A stretch of 64,000 bases of DNA from Acuticoccus sp. I52.16.1 (GTDB taxonomy: Bacteria > Pseudomonadota > Alphaproteobacteria > Rhizobiales > Amorphaceae). Below are positions 42,782-51,909 of the stretch, one piece after another. Numbering within the stretch: the stretch's first letter is position 1; each line of letters opens with the position of its first letter. The notes below the pieces were generated by a model. It saw only the letters and a program-made list of their open reading frames with translations, was not told where the DNA came from and searched no databases. The stretch is from the NCBI RefSeq assembly GCF_022865125.1, contig NZ_CP094828.1:62001-126000 (forward strand). Reading direction: 5' to 3'. The translations under genes and the position numbers were made by a program.

Positions 42782-43807
42782 ATGAAATTCACCAAACTGG
42801 CGATCGCCGCCGCTGCGGGGCTTGCCTTCGCCGGCCAGGCTCATGCGCAAAGCTCGATGCTGGACCAGATCAAGGAACGCGGCCAGCTCATCTGCGGCAT
42901 CAACACCGGCCTCGTCGGCTTCGCGTTCACCGACGAAGCCGGCAATTGGCAAGGCTTCGACGTCGCGCTCTGCAAGGCCGTGGCGGCTGCGATCTTCGGC
43001 GATCCGTCCAAGGTCCAGTACACCTCGCTCACCGGCAAGACGCGCTTCACCGCGCTGGCCTCCGGCGAAGTGGACATGCTGTCGCGCAACACCACGTGGA
43101 CGCTGTCGCGGGATGCCGACCTCGGCCTCACCTTCACCGGCGTCAACTACTACGACGGCCAGGGCTTCATGGTCCCGAAGGCGCTCGGCGTGTCCTCCGC
43201 GTCCGAGCTGGACGGCGCCACCGTCTGCATTCAGACCGGCACCACCACCGAGCTGAACCTCGCCGACTATTTCCGTGCCAACAACATGGATTACGAGCCG
43301 GTGCCGATCGAGACCAACGCCGAGGCGCAGCAGCGCTATCTGGCCGAGGCCTGCGACGTCTACACGACCGACGCGTCGGGCCTCGCCGCGACCCGCGCCT
43401 CGTTCGACAATCCGGACGATCACGTGATCCTGCCGGAGATCATCTCCAAAGAACCGCTCGGCCCGGCCGTGCGTGAGGGCGACGAGCCCTGGGGCGACGT
43501 GGTGCGCTGGGTGCTGAACGCGCTCATCATCGCCGAAGAGAAGGGCGTCACCGCCGAGAACGTCGAAGAGATGGCCGCGGCCGAGGACATCAACCCGGAC
43601 GTCGCCCGCCTCCTGGGCGTCGAGGGCGAAATGGGCTCCATGCTCGGCCTGCCGAACGAGTGGGCCATCAGCGCCATCAAGGCCGTCGGCAACTACGGCG
43701 AAGTGTTCGACGAATACCTCGGTCCGGACACCGCGGTCGGCCTGGAGCGTGGCCTCAACGCGCTCTACACCGACGGCGGCATTATGTACGCTCCGCCGAT
43801 CCGCTGA
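42782..43807 (+). CDS. aapJ: General L-amino-acid ABC transporter substrate-binding protein
   Basis: A 341-residue periplasmic protein of the AapJ/BztA type. The signal peptide (about residues 1-23) ends AHA before QSSMLDQIKERGQLICG. QGFDVALCKAVAAAIFG, TRFTALASGEVDMLSRNTTW and the C-terminal GGIMYAPPIR are characteristic of AapJ, which is longer than ordinary family-3 binding proteins. It has broad amino-acid specificity in known cases. AAAGGAGAG lies 10 nt before the ATG. A strong terminator-like hairpin separates it from aapQ. Confidence 0.95.
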   Translation: MKFTKLAIAAAAGLAFAGQAHAQSSMLDQIKERGQLICGINTGLVGFAFTDEAGNWQGFDVALCKAVAAAIFGDPSKVQYTSLTGKTRFTALASGEVDMLSRNTTWTLSRDADLGLTFTGVNYYDGQGFMVPKALGVSSASELDGATVCIQTGTTTELNLADYFRANNMDYEPVPIETNAEAQQRYLAEACDVYTTDASGLAATRASFDNPDDHVILPEIISKEPLGPAVREGDEPWGDVVRWVLNALIIAEEKGVTAENVEEMAAAEDINPDVARLLGVEGEMGSMLGLPNEWAISAIKAVGNYGEVFDEYLGPDTAVGLERGLNALYTDGGIMYAPPIR

Positions 43808-43821
43808 CGCAGATGATGATT

Positions 43822-43860
43822 GGGGCGCGAATCCATCGGGTTCGCGCCCCTCTTATTTTT
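43822..43860 (+). terminator. Intrinsic terminator/attenuator between aapJ and aapQ
   Basis: A perfect 10-bp stem, GGGGCGCGAA (43822-43831) with TTCGCGCCCC (43841-43850), is followed by TCTTATTTTT. This is the best intrinsic terminator in the window. It lies inside the operon, so partial read-through would set binding protein above permease levels. Confidence 0.8.
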
Positions 43861-43870
43861 GGAGGACGGC

Positions 43871-45064
43871 ATGAGCGTTGCGGCTGAGCGGCAACCTGTA
43901 TTTCGATTGGACATGCTGTGGCGAGACGAACGCTACAGGTCCGCATTCATCCAAGCGATCACCTTGATCTTACTGATGCTGGGCGTGGGCTGGCTCGTCA
44001 ACAACGCGGTGGTCAACCTGTCGGCCGTCGGCAAGGACTTCGATTTCCGCTTTCTCTGGCAAAGCGCCAACTACGACATCAACCAGACGCTCATCCCCTA
44101 CGACAATCAGGACACCCACGCGCGCGCCGCGCTCGTCGGGATCCTCAACACCCTCCTCGTCGCCGCCCTCGGCTGCCTGACGGCCACGATCCTGGGCATC
44201 GTCTTCGGCGTCCTGCGCCTCTCCAAGAACTGGATCGTCGCCAAGATCGCGCTGATCTACGTGGAGATGTTCCGCAACGTGCCGGTGCTCCTGTGGATCC
44301 TCCTCACGATGACCATCGTGAACGAGATCGCCCCCTCGCCGCGCGCACTGCGGGAGGTCGAGACCGGCGCCGTCGTCGTCACCAACCGCGGCATCTACAT
44401 CCCCGCGCCGATCCTCGAGGCGGGGGCCAACATCGTCATCGCGGTGTTCCTGCTCTCGGTCGCCGCGCTCTTCCTGGTCCGGTCCTGGGCGCGCAAGCGG
44501 CAGATGGAGACCGGCGAGCAGCTGCCGATGTTCTGGATCGGTCTCGCCATCCTCATCGTGCCGACGGCGCTCGTCTACTTCGTCCTCGGCATGCCGATCT
44601 CGCTGGAATATCCGGAGCTGAAAGGCTTCAACTTCCGCGGCGGCATCAATATCCGTGACAGCCTCATCGCGCTGTGGCTGGCGCTCTCGGTCTATACCGG
44701 CGCGTTCATCGCCGAGATCGTGCGCGCGGGCATCCTGTCGGTCAGCCGGGGGCAGACGGAAGCGGCCTTCGCGCTCGGCCTGCCGCCCGGCCGCACGATG
44801 AACCTCATCATCCTGCCGCAGGCGCTGCGCGTGATCATTCCGCCGCTGATCAGCCAGTTTTTGAACCTGACCAAGAATTCCTCGCTGGCGATCGCCATCG
44901 GCTACCTCGACGTGACGGGCACGCTCGGCGGCATCACGCTGAACCAGACCGGGCGCGAGATGGAGTGCATCCTGCTCCTGATGGCGGTCTACCTCTTCAT
45001 CTCGCTGGTCATCTCGGCGGTGATGAACTTCTACAATTCGCGCGTTCGACTGGTGGAGCGTTGA
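43871..45064 (+). CDS. aapQ: General L-amino-acid ABC transporter permease AapQ
   Basis: A 397-residue permease, much longer than ordinary HisM-type subunits because of the long loop between the first membrane segments (YDINQTLIPYDNQDTHARAA) and extra helices, as in AapQ/BztB. LIYVEMFRNVPVLLWIL near residue 130 and the EAA loop GQTEAAFALGLPPGRTMN near residue 294 are visible. The ATG at 43871 is preceded by GGAGGACGGC. It lies only 11 nt after the terminator T-run and 1 nt before aapM. Confidence 0.94.
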   Translation: MSVAAERQPVFRLDMLWRDERYRSAFIQAITLILLMLGVGWLVNNAVVNLSAVGKDFDFRFLWQSANYDINQTLIPYDNQDTHARAALVGILNTLLVAALGCLTATILGIVFGVLRLSKNWIVAKIALIYVEMFRNVPVLLWILLTMTIVNEIAPSPRALREVETGAVVVTNRGIYIPAPILEAGANIVIAVFLLSVAALFLVRSWARKRQMETGEQLPMFWIGLAILIVPTALVYFVLGMPISLEYPELKGFNFRGGINIRDSLIALWLALSVYTGAFIAEIVRAGILSVSRGQTEAAFALGLPPGRTMNLIILPQALRVIIPPLISQFLNLTKNSSLAIAIGYLDVTGTLGGITLNQTGREMECILLLMAVYLFISLVISAVMNFYNSRVRLVER

Positions 45065-45065
45065 T

Positions 45066-46376
45066 ATGAGCGGAACGCACGCCGAAACCGTTGCCTACGT
45101 CGCCGACACGCAGTTCGCGCCGCAGCCCGCCCCCGTCAGCACCAGCGGCGTCGTGGGCTGGCTGCGGGAGAACCTCTTCTCCTCCTGGCTCAACAGCGCG
45201 CTGACGATCGCGTGCCTGGCCTTCGTCGCCTGGCTGCTTCCTAGCATCCTGGAATGGGCGCTGTTCAACTCGGTCTGGAACGCCGGCAGCCTGTCGGAAT
45301 GCCGCGAGATCATCGCCAACACGCTGGGCGAAGGGGAGAGCGGGGCCTGCTGGGCCGTCATCAACGAGCGCTTCGGGCAGCTGATGTACGGGTTTTACCC
45401 GATCAGCTACCGCTGGCGGCCCAATCTGGCGCTGCTGCTCCTCTTCATCGCCATCGCGCCGGTCCTGTTCCAGACGCTGCGGCCGCTGGCGCTGGGCCTC
45501 GCCGGCTTCCTCGCCGCCAAGGTGGCGATCACGCTGATCGCCGTCCTGTTCGGCGCCGGCGACCCGGAGATCCTCGTCGGGCCGACGACGTTCGTGGCGA
45601 TCGTCATCGCCCCGCTGGCGTACTTCTTCGGCCACGCCCACCAGAAGCGCTACTGGCTGTGGTTCAGCCTCGCCTATCCGGTGATCTGCTACGTGCTGCT
45701 CGTCGGCGGCGTGCTGCTGCGGCCGGTGACGACCGACCAGTTCGGCGGCTTCCTGCTGACGCTGGTCATCGGCATCACCGGCATCGCCGCTTCCTTCCCG
45801 ATCGGCATCCTCCTCGCCCTCGGGCGCCAGTCCAACCTGCCGATCCTGAAGATCGTCTGCGTGACGTTCATCGAGTTCGTACGCGGCGTGCCCTTGATCA
45901 CGCTGCTCTTCGTCGCGTCGGTGCTGCTCAACTACTTCCTGCCGCCCGGCACCAACTTCGACAAGATCCTGCGCGTCATCATCATGGTGACGCTGTTCGC
46001 GTCGGCCTACATGGCCGAGGTGGTCCGCGGTGGCCTCGCCGCGCTCCCGCGCGGGCAGTACGAGGCGGCGGACGCCATGGGGCTGACCTACTGGCAATCC
46101 ATGCGTCTCATCATCCTCCCCCAGGCGCTGAAGATCTCGATCCCGGGCATCGTCAACACCTTCATCGGCCTCTTCAAGGACACGACCTTGGTGTCGATCA
46201 TCGCCCTGTTCGACCCGATCGGCATCATCAACCCGATCCGCGCCGATTCCGACTGGAACGGCATCGTCTGGGAGCTCTACGGCTTCATCGCCTTCGTCTT
46301 CTTCATCTGCTGCTGGTCCATGTCGCGTTACTCGATCTACCTTGAGAACCGGCTGCGCGCCGCCGACGCTCGCTAA
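45066..46376 (+). CDS. aapM: General L-amino-acid ABC transporter permease AapM
   Basis: A 436-residue permease of the AapM/BztC type with about eight to nine membrane segments. The N-terminal soluble region (about 35 residues) precedes WLRENLFSSWLNSALT. The channel part holds FIEFVRGVPLITLLF near residue 270 and the EAA loop GQYEAADAMGLTYWQSM near residue 330. It pairs with AapQ to form the channel. It starts one base after the aapQ stop and is followed 12 nt later by aapP. Confidence 0.94.
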   Translation: MSGTHAETVAYVADTQFAPQPAPVSTSGVVGWLRENLFSSWLNSALTIACLAFVAWLLPSILEWALFNSVWNAGSLSECREIIANTLGEGESGACWAVINERFGQLMYGFYPISYRWRPNLALLLLFIAIAPVLFQTLRPLALGLAGFLAAKVAITLIAVLFGAGDPEILVGPTTFVAIVIAPLAYFFGHAHQKRYWLWFSLAYPVICYVLLVGGVLLRPVTTDQFGGFLLTLVIGITGIAASFPIGILLALGRQSNLPILKIVCVTFIEFVRGVPLITLLFVASVLLNYFLPPGTNFDKILRVIIMVTLFASAYMAEVVRGGLAALPRGQYEAADAMGLTYWQSMRLIILPQALKISIPGIVNTFIGLFKDTTLVSIIALFDPIGIINPIRADSDWNGIVWELYGFIAFVFFICCWSMSRYSIYLENRLRAADAR

Positions 46377-46388
46377 AGGAGCCTGACC

Positions 46389-47180
46389 ATGTCTTTGCAA
46401 ACGCCTGAGGCGGGCGCCCCCGTCGCGCCGATGACCGTCTCCAAGGAGATCGCCATCGAGATCGCCGGGATGAACAAGTGGTACGGCGAGTTCCACGTCC
46501 TGAAGAACATCGACCTCACGGTTCACAAAGGGGAGCGGATCGTGGTCTGCGGCCCGTCCGGTTCCGGCAAGTCGACGCTGATCCGCTGCATCAACGCGCT
46601 GGAGAAGCATCAGTCCGGCAGGATCGTGGTCGACGGGATCGAGCTGACGTCGGATCTCAAGAAGATCGACGAGATCCGACGCGACGTCGGCATGGTGTTC
46701 CAACACTTCAACCTGTTCCCGCATCTGACGATCCTCGAGAACTGCACCCTCGCCCCGATCTGGGTGAAGAAGATGCCCAAGAAGCAGGCCAGCGAGATCG
46801 CCATGGAGTACCTGACGCGGGTGAAGATCCCCGAGCAGGCGAACAAGTACCCCGGCCAGCTCTCCGGCGGCCAGCAGCAGCGCGTGGCGATCGCCCGCTC
46901 GCTCTGCATGAACCCGCACGTGATGCTGTTCGACGAGCCCACCTCCGCCCTCGATCCGGAGATGATCAAGGAGGTGCTCGACGTGATGGTGGACCTGGCG
47001 CAGACCGGCATGACGATGATCTGCGTGACCCACGAGATGGGCTTCGCCCGTCAGGTCGCGAACCGCGTGGTGTTCATGGACCAGGGGCAGATCGTGGAGA
47101 GCAACGCGCCGGAGCCGTTCTTCACCGACCCGCAGCACGAGCGGACCAAGCTCTTCCTGAGCCAGATCCTGGCGCACTGA
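46389..47180 (+). CDS. aapP: General L-amino-acid ABC transporter ATP-binding protein AapP
   Basis: A 263-residue ATPase. Walker A is [13 protein letters not shown] near residue 58, the Q-loop is in [15 protein letters not shown] near residue 102, the signature is [15 protein letters not shown] near residue 158, Walker B is [15 protein letters not shown] near residue 177, and the switch His is in [10 protein letters not shown] near residue 217. It closes the aapJQMP operon. AAAGGAGCCTGACC precedes the ATG. A hairpin in the convergent gap follows. Confidence 0.95.
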   Translation: MSLQTPEAGAPVAPMTVSKEIAIEIAGMNKWYGEFHVLKNIDLTVHKGERIVVCGPSGSGKSTLIRCINALEKHQSGRIVVDGIELTSDLKKIDEIRRDVGMVFQHFNLFPHLTILENCTLAPIWVKKMPKKQASEIAMEYLTRVKIPEQANKYPGQLSGGQQQRVAIARSLCMNPHVMLFDEPTSALDPEMIKEVLDVMVDLAQTGMTMICVTHEMGFARQVANRVVFMDQGQIVESNAPEPFFTDPQHERTKLFLSQILAH

Positions 47181-47230
47181 CCGCCGCCCGGCCACCCGCC
47201 GCGCCGAGCCGCGGCGGCCCCCGACGAAAA

Positions 47231-47258
47231 ACGGCGGCCTCACCGGCCGCCGTTATTG
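47231..47258. terminator. Hairpin terminator after aapP
   Basis: A perfect 9-bp stem, ACGGCGGCC (47231-47239) with GGCCGCCGT (47245-47253), closes a TCACC loop. TATTG follows on the + strand, and on the - strand the upstream AAAA run (47227-47230 region) gives TTTT, so it could serve both convergent genes. Confidence 0.65.
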
Positions 47259-47284
47259 CATTGTGGCGCCGAGGTGCGGGGACC

Positions 47285-48367
47285 CTACCCCTCGGATTTG
47301 CCGGTCGGCACCTCGAAGCGGGCCGACAGCATCTCTTGCCGGGCCTTGATGTCGCGGTTCTGCTCGATGATCGTCGCCAGGGCGTCGCGTAGCTGGGCGA
47401 CGTCCGCGGGCGTGCGCTCGCCGTCGCCGTCGGCCCCCATCCGTTCCAGGCGGCGCACGATGTCGGCGGCGACCTCGTCCACCCGCTTCAGGTGGCGGCC
47501 CATGTCGGTCACCGTGTCGCGCACGTTGGCGCTGAGGCGCTCCAGCTCGGCCTTGCGCGCCTCCACCCCCTTCTCGACCGTCTGGATACGGGCCGTCAGG
47601 GCCGCGGTGTCGATCGGCGCGCCGCCTTCGGCGCCGCGTGCAGCCTCCAGCGCGGCGCGCAGCTCGGTCATCTCGCGGTGGTCGACGTCGCGGGCGGAGC
47701 GCAGCTTGGCGACCTCTTCGGCAAGGCCCTGCGGCGCGGCGCCCCCGGCCATCCGCTCGTCGATCGCGGCGCCGATCATGTCCTTGATGCGCGGCAGCAG
47801 TCGCTCGTTGACGGCGGAGTTGAACGTCTCGATGCGCAGGTACTCGTCGAGCGCCGGGCCAGGGCCAGCGCCGCTACCGCCCCCCTCGCCCAGGCGCGCC
47901 TCCATCTGGCTCAGCCGTTCGTTGAGGTTGCTTTCGAGCTTGGCGATCTGCGCGCCGCGGGCGGCCTTCTCGCGGTTGATCAGCGCGTCGACGCTGGGGC
48001 CGAACGGCCGGCTCTCGGGAAACGGCGGGGCGGCACGGGTGGAGGCGGCGCTCTCGGTGCGCAGAGTGCCGCCGCTGGGGGTCGCCCGATCGCGCGAGGA
48101 GAAGGTCACCTCCTCGGTGCGCGGGATGGAGCGCATCGCCGGACGCTCGGCCGGCGCCGGCGCCTTGCGGCCGATGGCGCGCAGGCCCAGCAGCAGCACC
48201 AGCGCGGTGACGCCGGTCAGGCCGTAGAACGCGAGCTGAACGTCGCGCGCCTCGGCAAGATAACCCATGTAGAACGCCCAGGCGCCGAACAGGACGAGGA
48301 AAATATTTCCGGGCCACGGCCACAGCCCCTGGAAACTCTCACGGCGATCGCTGCGGTTGCGGGCCAT
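47285..48367 (-). CDS. Two-membrane-segment coiled-coil protein of unknown function
   Basis: A 360-residue protein with no family I recognise. After a short basic N-terminus, two hydrophobic segments lie at about residues 18-36 and 45-64, joined by a short acidic loop, so both termini should be cytoplasmic. A Pro/Arg/Ser-rich linker (about 68-125) leads to a long helical region from ~128 to ~345 rich in Glu, Arg, Ala and Leu with heptad-like spacing, interrupted by a Gly-rich break (GEGGGSGAGPG). It looks like a structural or envelope-tethered coiled coil. It is divergent from the glycosyltransferase gene. Confidence 0.7.
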   Translation of the reverse strand: MARNRSDRRESFQGLWPWPGNIFLVLFGAWAFYMGYLAEARDVQLAFYGLTGVTALVLLLGLRAIGRKAPAPAERPAMRSIPRTEEVTFSSRDRATPSGGTLRTESAASTRAAPPFPESRPFGPSVDALINREKAARGAQIAKLESNLNERLSQMEARLGEGGGSGAGPGPALDEYLRIETFNSAVNERLLPRIKDMIGAAIDERMAGGAAPQGLAEEVAKLRSARDVDHREMTELRAALEAARGAEGGAPIDTAALTARIQTVEKGVEARKAELERLSANVRDTVTDMGRHLKRVDEVAADIVRRLERMGADGDGERTPADVAQLRDALATIIEQNRDIKARQEMLSARFEVPTGKSEG

Positions 48368-48796
48368 CTCGCTCCTGCCTCATCAACATTGTGCACCCAA
48401 TTGGAATGCTTACTCCCTGCCTTGTCGTCAAACAACGCGGGCTCGTCCGGCTTACCCTGATCGCGGGCACTGTCCACCATCAAACGCAAGACACGGCGCG
48501 CCGCGCGCGAACATTCGCGCTCCGGACCGGAAGGATATGCCGCTGTTGCTTTTACGCCACGCCCAGGTAGAGAGTGCAGGTTCCATTTTTAGTAGAACCA
48601 TTGCCGATGTCGTCGAAAGAAGCTGGGGCACACGCCCGCTATGTGATCCTCGGGCCCGCGAGCGAAGGGCGGCATCCGTGCCGGGGTGGCAGCATCAATG
48701 CTGCGCCACCACGTCGGAGCCGGGACCGAGACGACACCCGCAACGAGCCGGAGGCCACCGCCCGTGCATGGACGTGAGGACAATCGGCCCTTCACC
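48368..48796. other. Divergent intergenic region with uncertain glycosyltransferase start
   Basis: A 429-nt stretch between the coiled-coil gene and the chosen glycosyltransferase start. The first half is less GC-rich than average (acattgtgcacccaattgg). In-frame GTG (48686) and ATG (48698) codons could extend the glycosyltransferase leftwards. No other gene is supported. Confidence 0.4.
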
Positions 48797-50227
48797 ATGC
48801 CGGCATCCCCCGCCGGGACGCCTGCGGAAAGGTCCGGCCCGGGCGAGACGGCGCAGGCCGCACCCGCACGGCCCGCGGCAGGAGAGAGCGCCGCAGCGGT
48901 GAAGAAGCCCGGCCAGCTGTCGATCGGCACGAAGAACCTCTCGCTCGACCCGGTTTGGTCGCAGCCGCCGATCACCGACATCGAGTTCGCGCTCCTGCGC
49001 AACGCCGCGCTGCCGGAGATCGCCCGCACCAACGGGCTCGATCACGAGATCGTCATCGTCGACCCCTCCACCGATCCCGACAATCCCGCCCACGACGACC
49101 TCGCCACCCGGCTGACAGAGTGTGCGCGGCGGCTGAGCCTGCGCACGGTCGTCATCGGCCACCGCAACAGCCGCCAGTTCGGCGGCGGCGGCTTCTCCAC
49201 CTCGCTGTCGGACATCGGGCGGCTGCCGGAGGCCCAGCAGGCCGAGGCGTTCGCCGCGGTGCGTGAGCGGATCGGCTGGATCATCTCCGCCACCCGGTTC
49301 AGCCGCAAGCGGCATCTCTTCTTTCCGGTGTGCGACGCGTCGCTCTACGCCATCGTCATGGAGCTGCTGGCGCAGCAACCGGCCGCCTCGCGTCCGTTCG
49401 TCCACCTGGCGACGTGGTGGGACCCGGAGCGGCTGCCCAACCGCGAGCGCTTTCCCTCGCTGGAGCGGCTTGGGTCGGCGATCCAGCAGCTCAACAACGA
49501 GCGTGTCTCCACCTTCCTCTATGCTTGGACGCGGCCGCTGGCGCAGCGCATGTCGAGCGCGTTCGGCATCCCCGTCGTCCCGCTGGAGACGCCTCCCGAG
49601 ATTTCCCTCGCCGCACCGGGCGACAGTGCCCCCGGCCGACTGACGGTCGGCTTCCTCAGCGCGCCGACGACTGTGAACGGGTTCGAGAACCTGCCGCACG
49701 TGATCCGCACGGTGAACGCCGCGCTCCCCAACCCGCGCCAGGTGCGCTTCGTGGTGCAGGTGCGCCCCGGCACCGGCAGCGGCCCCGCGTCGGACGACAT
49801 CCTGACCACCCGTGCGGAGCTTGCCGCCCTGCCGGACCGCAACGTGTCCATGATCGACGAGGTGCTGGACCGCCCGATCTACTTCGCCGCGATGCAGCAG
49901 ATCGACGCGCTGCTGATCCCGGTGCGCGGCATGACCGAGCACCACTCCGTCGCGGCGCTCCACGCGATGGCCGCCGGCAAGCTGGTGCTGACGCTGGACG
50001 GAACCTCATTTGCGGGGACGGTCAAGAACCGCGTCGTCGCCGCGCCCAGCGTGGAGGCGCTCGCCGAGCTGATCCGTCACGCCGCGGAGGACCCCAAGGC
50101 GATCCGCCAGGCGGCCCGCCTCGCCCGCTCGACCTTCTGGTCCACGGTCCGTCCCTCGCGCATGTTCGCGCAGCTGCTCTACGGCCCGCTCATCATCGGC
50201 GGGGCGGAGGGGAGCAGCTCCATCTGA
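48797..50227 (+). CDS. Glycosyltransferase-like protein (GT-B fold), substrate unknown
   Basis: A protein of 476 residues from the ATG at 48797. The first ~45 residues are Pro/Ala-rich and probably disordered. The C-terminal half shows GT-B features: RLTVGFLSAPTTVNGFENL opens a Rossmann-like domain, RQVRFVVQVRPGT follows, and IDALLIPVRGMTEHHSVA then ALHAMAAGKLVLT resemble the nucleotide-sugar-binding glutamate region of GT4 enzymes. It resembles polysaccharide or lipid glycosyltransferases, but no acceptor can be inferred. The manC gene lies 55 nt beyond its end on the opposite strand, hinting at GDP-mannose use. Confidence 0.6.
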   Translation: MPASPAGTPAERSGPGETAQAAPARPAAGESAAAVKKPGQLSIGTKNLSLDPVWSQPPITDIEFALLRNAALPEIARTNGLDHEIVIVDPSTDPDNPAHDDLATRLTECARRLSLRTVVIGHRNSRQFGGGGFSTSLSDIGRLPEAQQAEAFAAVRERIGWIISATRFSRKRHLFFPVCDASLYAIVMELLAQQPAASRPFVHLATWWDPERLPNRERFPSLERLGSAIQQLNNERVSTFLYAWTRPLAQRMSSAFGIPVVPLETPPEISLAAPGDSAPGRLTVGFLSAPTTVNGFENLPHVIRTVNAALPNPRQVRFVVQVRPGTGSGPASDDILTTRAELAALPDRNVSMIDEVLDRPIYFAAMQQIDALLIPVRGMTEHHSVAALHAMAAGKLVLTLDGTSFAGTVKNRVVAAPSVEALAELIRHAAEDPKAIRQAARLARSTFWSTVRPSRMFAQLLYGPLIIGGAEGSSSI

Positions 50228-50282
50228 CGCCCCTCCATCCGGCGCCCCTCCAACTGGCGCCCTGGGTGGGGCGCCGCCGGCC

Positions 50283-51695
50283 TCAGGTGCGGCCCCATTC
50301 GTCCTGAAGGCGCACGATGTCGTCCTCGCCCAGGTACGAGCCGGTCTGCACCTCGATCACCTCGAGCATGATGCGGCCGGGATTGGCGAGCCGGTGCACG
50401 CAACCGAGCGGCAGGTAGGTCGACTGGTTCTCCGACAGGGTGATCACCTTGTCGTCGATCGTGACCTCGGCCGTGCCGCGGACCACGACCCAGTGCTCCG
50501 CGCGGTGATGGTGCTTCTGCAGCGACAGCCGCTTGCCCGGCGACACGAACAGGTGCTTCACCTGGAAGCGGGGCCCGTTCATGATCGACGTGTAGCCGCC
50601 CCAGGGGCGGTTCACCGTCGGCGATACGTCGAGCAGCTCGTTGCGCTTGCGCTCCTTCAGGAGCGTCACGACCGACTTCACGTCCTGCGAGCGGTCCAGC
50701 GGACAGACCAGAATGGCGTCCTCGGCGGCGATGATGGCGATCTTCTCCAGCCCCAACGCCACCACGTCGGCCCGCTGCGAGACGATCAGCGAGTCCTTGG
50801 TGTCGACCGTGACCGCCTTGCCGCGCACGGCATTGCCGTCGCCGTCCTTCTCCAGGCTCTCCCAGTAGGCGTGCCAGGAGCCGACGTCGGACCAGCGGCA
50901 CGAGATCGGCGCGATCACCGCCTTGTCGGTCAGCTCGAAGAGGGCGTAGTCGATCGAGATGTCGGGCGCCTGCGACCAGGCGCCGGCCGCCAGGTCGATG
51001 CAGCCGGGCTCGCCCTGCGCCGCGTCGACCGCGGCCGTTGCCGCCGCGACCACGGCGGGGGTGTGGGTGGTCAGCTCGTCCAGGAGCGCGCGCGCGCCGA
51101 AGGCGAAGAAGCCGGCGTTCCAGAAATACGACCCGTCCGCCACCATCCGCGCCGCCTCGGCCGCGGGCGGCTTCTCGACGAACGACTTCACCGGGCGCAC
51201 CAGCTCGCTCCCCTCGCCCGACTGCACGTAGCCGTATCCGGTCTCCGGGTGCGTCGGATGGATGCCGAAGGTCACCATCTTGCCGGCGCGCGCGGCGGCG
51301 AACGCGGCCTCGACCGAGCGGAAATAGGCATCGTCGGTGGTGATGAGGTGGTCGGACGGCAGCACGAAGAGGATCGCCTCGGGATCCTCGCGCAGCAGCA
51401 CCTCGGCGGCGGCGGCGATGGCGGGAGCGGTGTTGCGCGGCGCCGGCTCGATGATCACGGTGGCGTCGGTCACGCCGAGGGCGGTGAGCCCGTCGTCGAC
51501 CTGGAAGCGGTCGTTGGCGCCGCAGACGATCACCGGATGACCGACCCCGTCCATCCCCCGGTGCCGCTCGACCGTGCGCTGGAAGAGACTATGCTCCCCG
51601 TGCATCGGGAGAAACTGCTTGGGCTTGTCGGCGCGGGACAGCGGCCACAGACGCGTCCCTTTTCCGCCGGCCAAGATCACGGGGTAGACCGTCAT
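50283..51695 (-). CDS. manC: Mannose-1-phosphate guanylyltransferase / mannose-6-phosphate isomerase
   Basis: A 470-residue type II bifunctional enzyme that makes GDP-mannose. The guanylyltransferase part begins VILAGGKGTRLWPLSR at residue 6, with FVLPSDHLI near residue 107 and FVEKPP near residue 168. The C-terminal cupin isomerase domain holds NRPWGGYTSI and the metal-binding QKHHHRAEHWVVVRG near residue 405. The ATG at 51695 is chosen because GAGGAAGG lies 8 nt upstream. The product feeds exopolysaccharide or glycolipid synthesis, consistent with glycosyltransferase genes on both sides. It is divergent from sqdB. Confidence 0.94.
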   Translation of the reverse strand: MTVYPVILAGGKGTRLWPLSRADKPKQFLPMHGEHSLFQRTVERHRGMDGVGHPVIVCGANDRFQVDDGLTALGVTDATVIIEPAPRNTAPAIAAAAEVLLREDPEAILFVLPSDHLITTDDAYFRSVEAAFAAARAGKMVTFGIHPTHPETGYGYVQSGEGSELVRPVKSFVEKPPAAEAARMVADGSYFWNAGFFAFGARALLDELTTHTPAVVAAATAAVDAAQGEPGCIDLAAGAWSQAPDISIDYALFELTDKAVIAPISCRWSDVGSWHAYWESLEKDGDGNAVRGKAVTVDTKDSLIVSQRADVVALGLEKIAIIAAEDAILVCPLDRSQDVKSVVTLLKERKRNELLDVSPTVNRPWGGYTSIMNGPRFQVKHLFVSPGKRLSLQKHHHRAEHWVVVRGTAEVTIDDKVITLSENQSTYLPLGCVHRLANPGRIMLEVIEVQTGSYLGEDDIVRLQDEWGRT

Positions 51696-51909
51696 GCCAT
51701 CAACCTTCCTCAGACCCGAGTTCCCGTAGCAAAGGTCTTGCTCCCGGCCAACAGCGAGGCGCGGCCGAGGCACCTTTGCATGGCGGCCATTCCACCCCTT
51801 TAACTTTCCTATCGTTTGCGTGTAAGGCCATCACCTCGCGGCGCACGCTGCCTCACGGCGCCGCCTCCTCCCCACCAGGTCGCCTGACCCTTGTTCGGAG
51901 CACTTCTTC

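Noticed and set aside
45009-47243. A long open frame opposite aapM and aapP
   Set aside because: The sense genes carry unambiguous ABC transporter motifs; the antisense frame does not resemble any protein.
48797-50227. The glycosyltransferase as SqdX, partner of sqdB
   Set aside because: The gene is separated from sqdB by manC on the opposite strand and lacks the clear GT4 signatures expected of SqdX. Only a generic GT-B call is supported.
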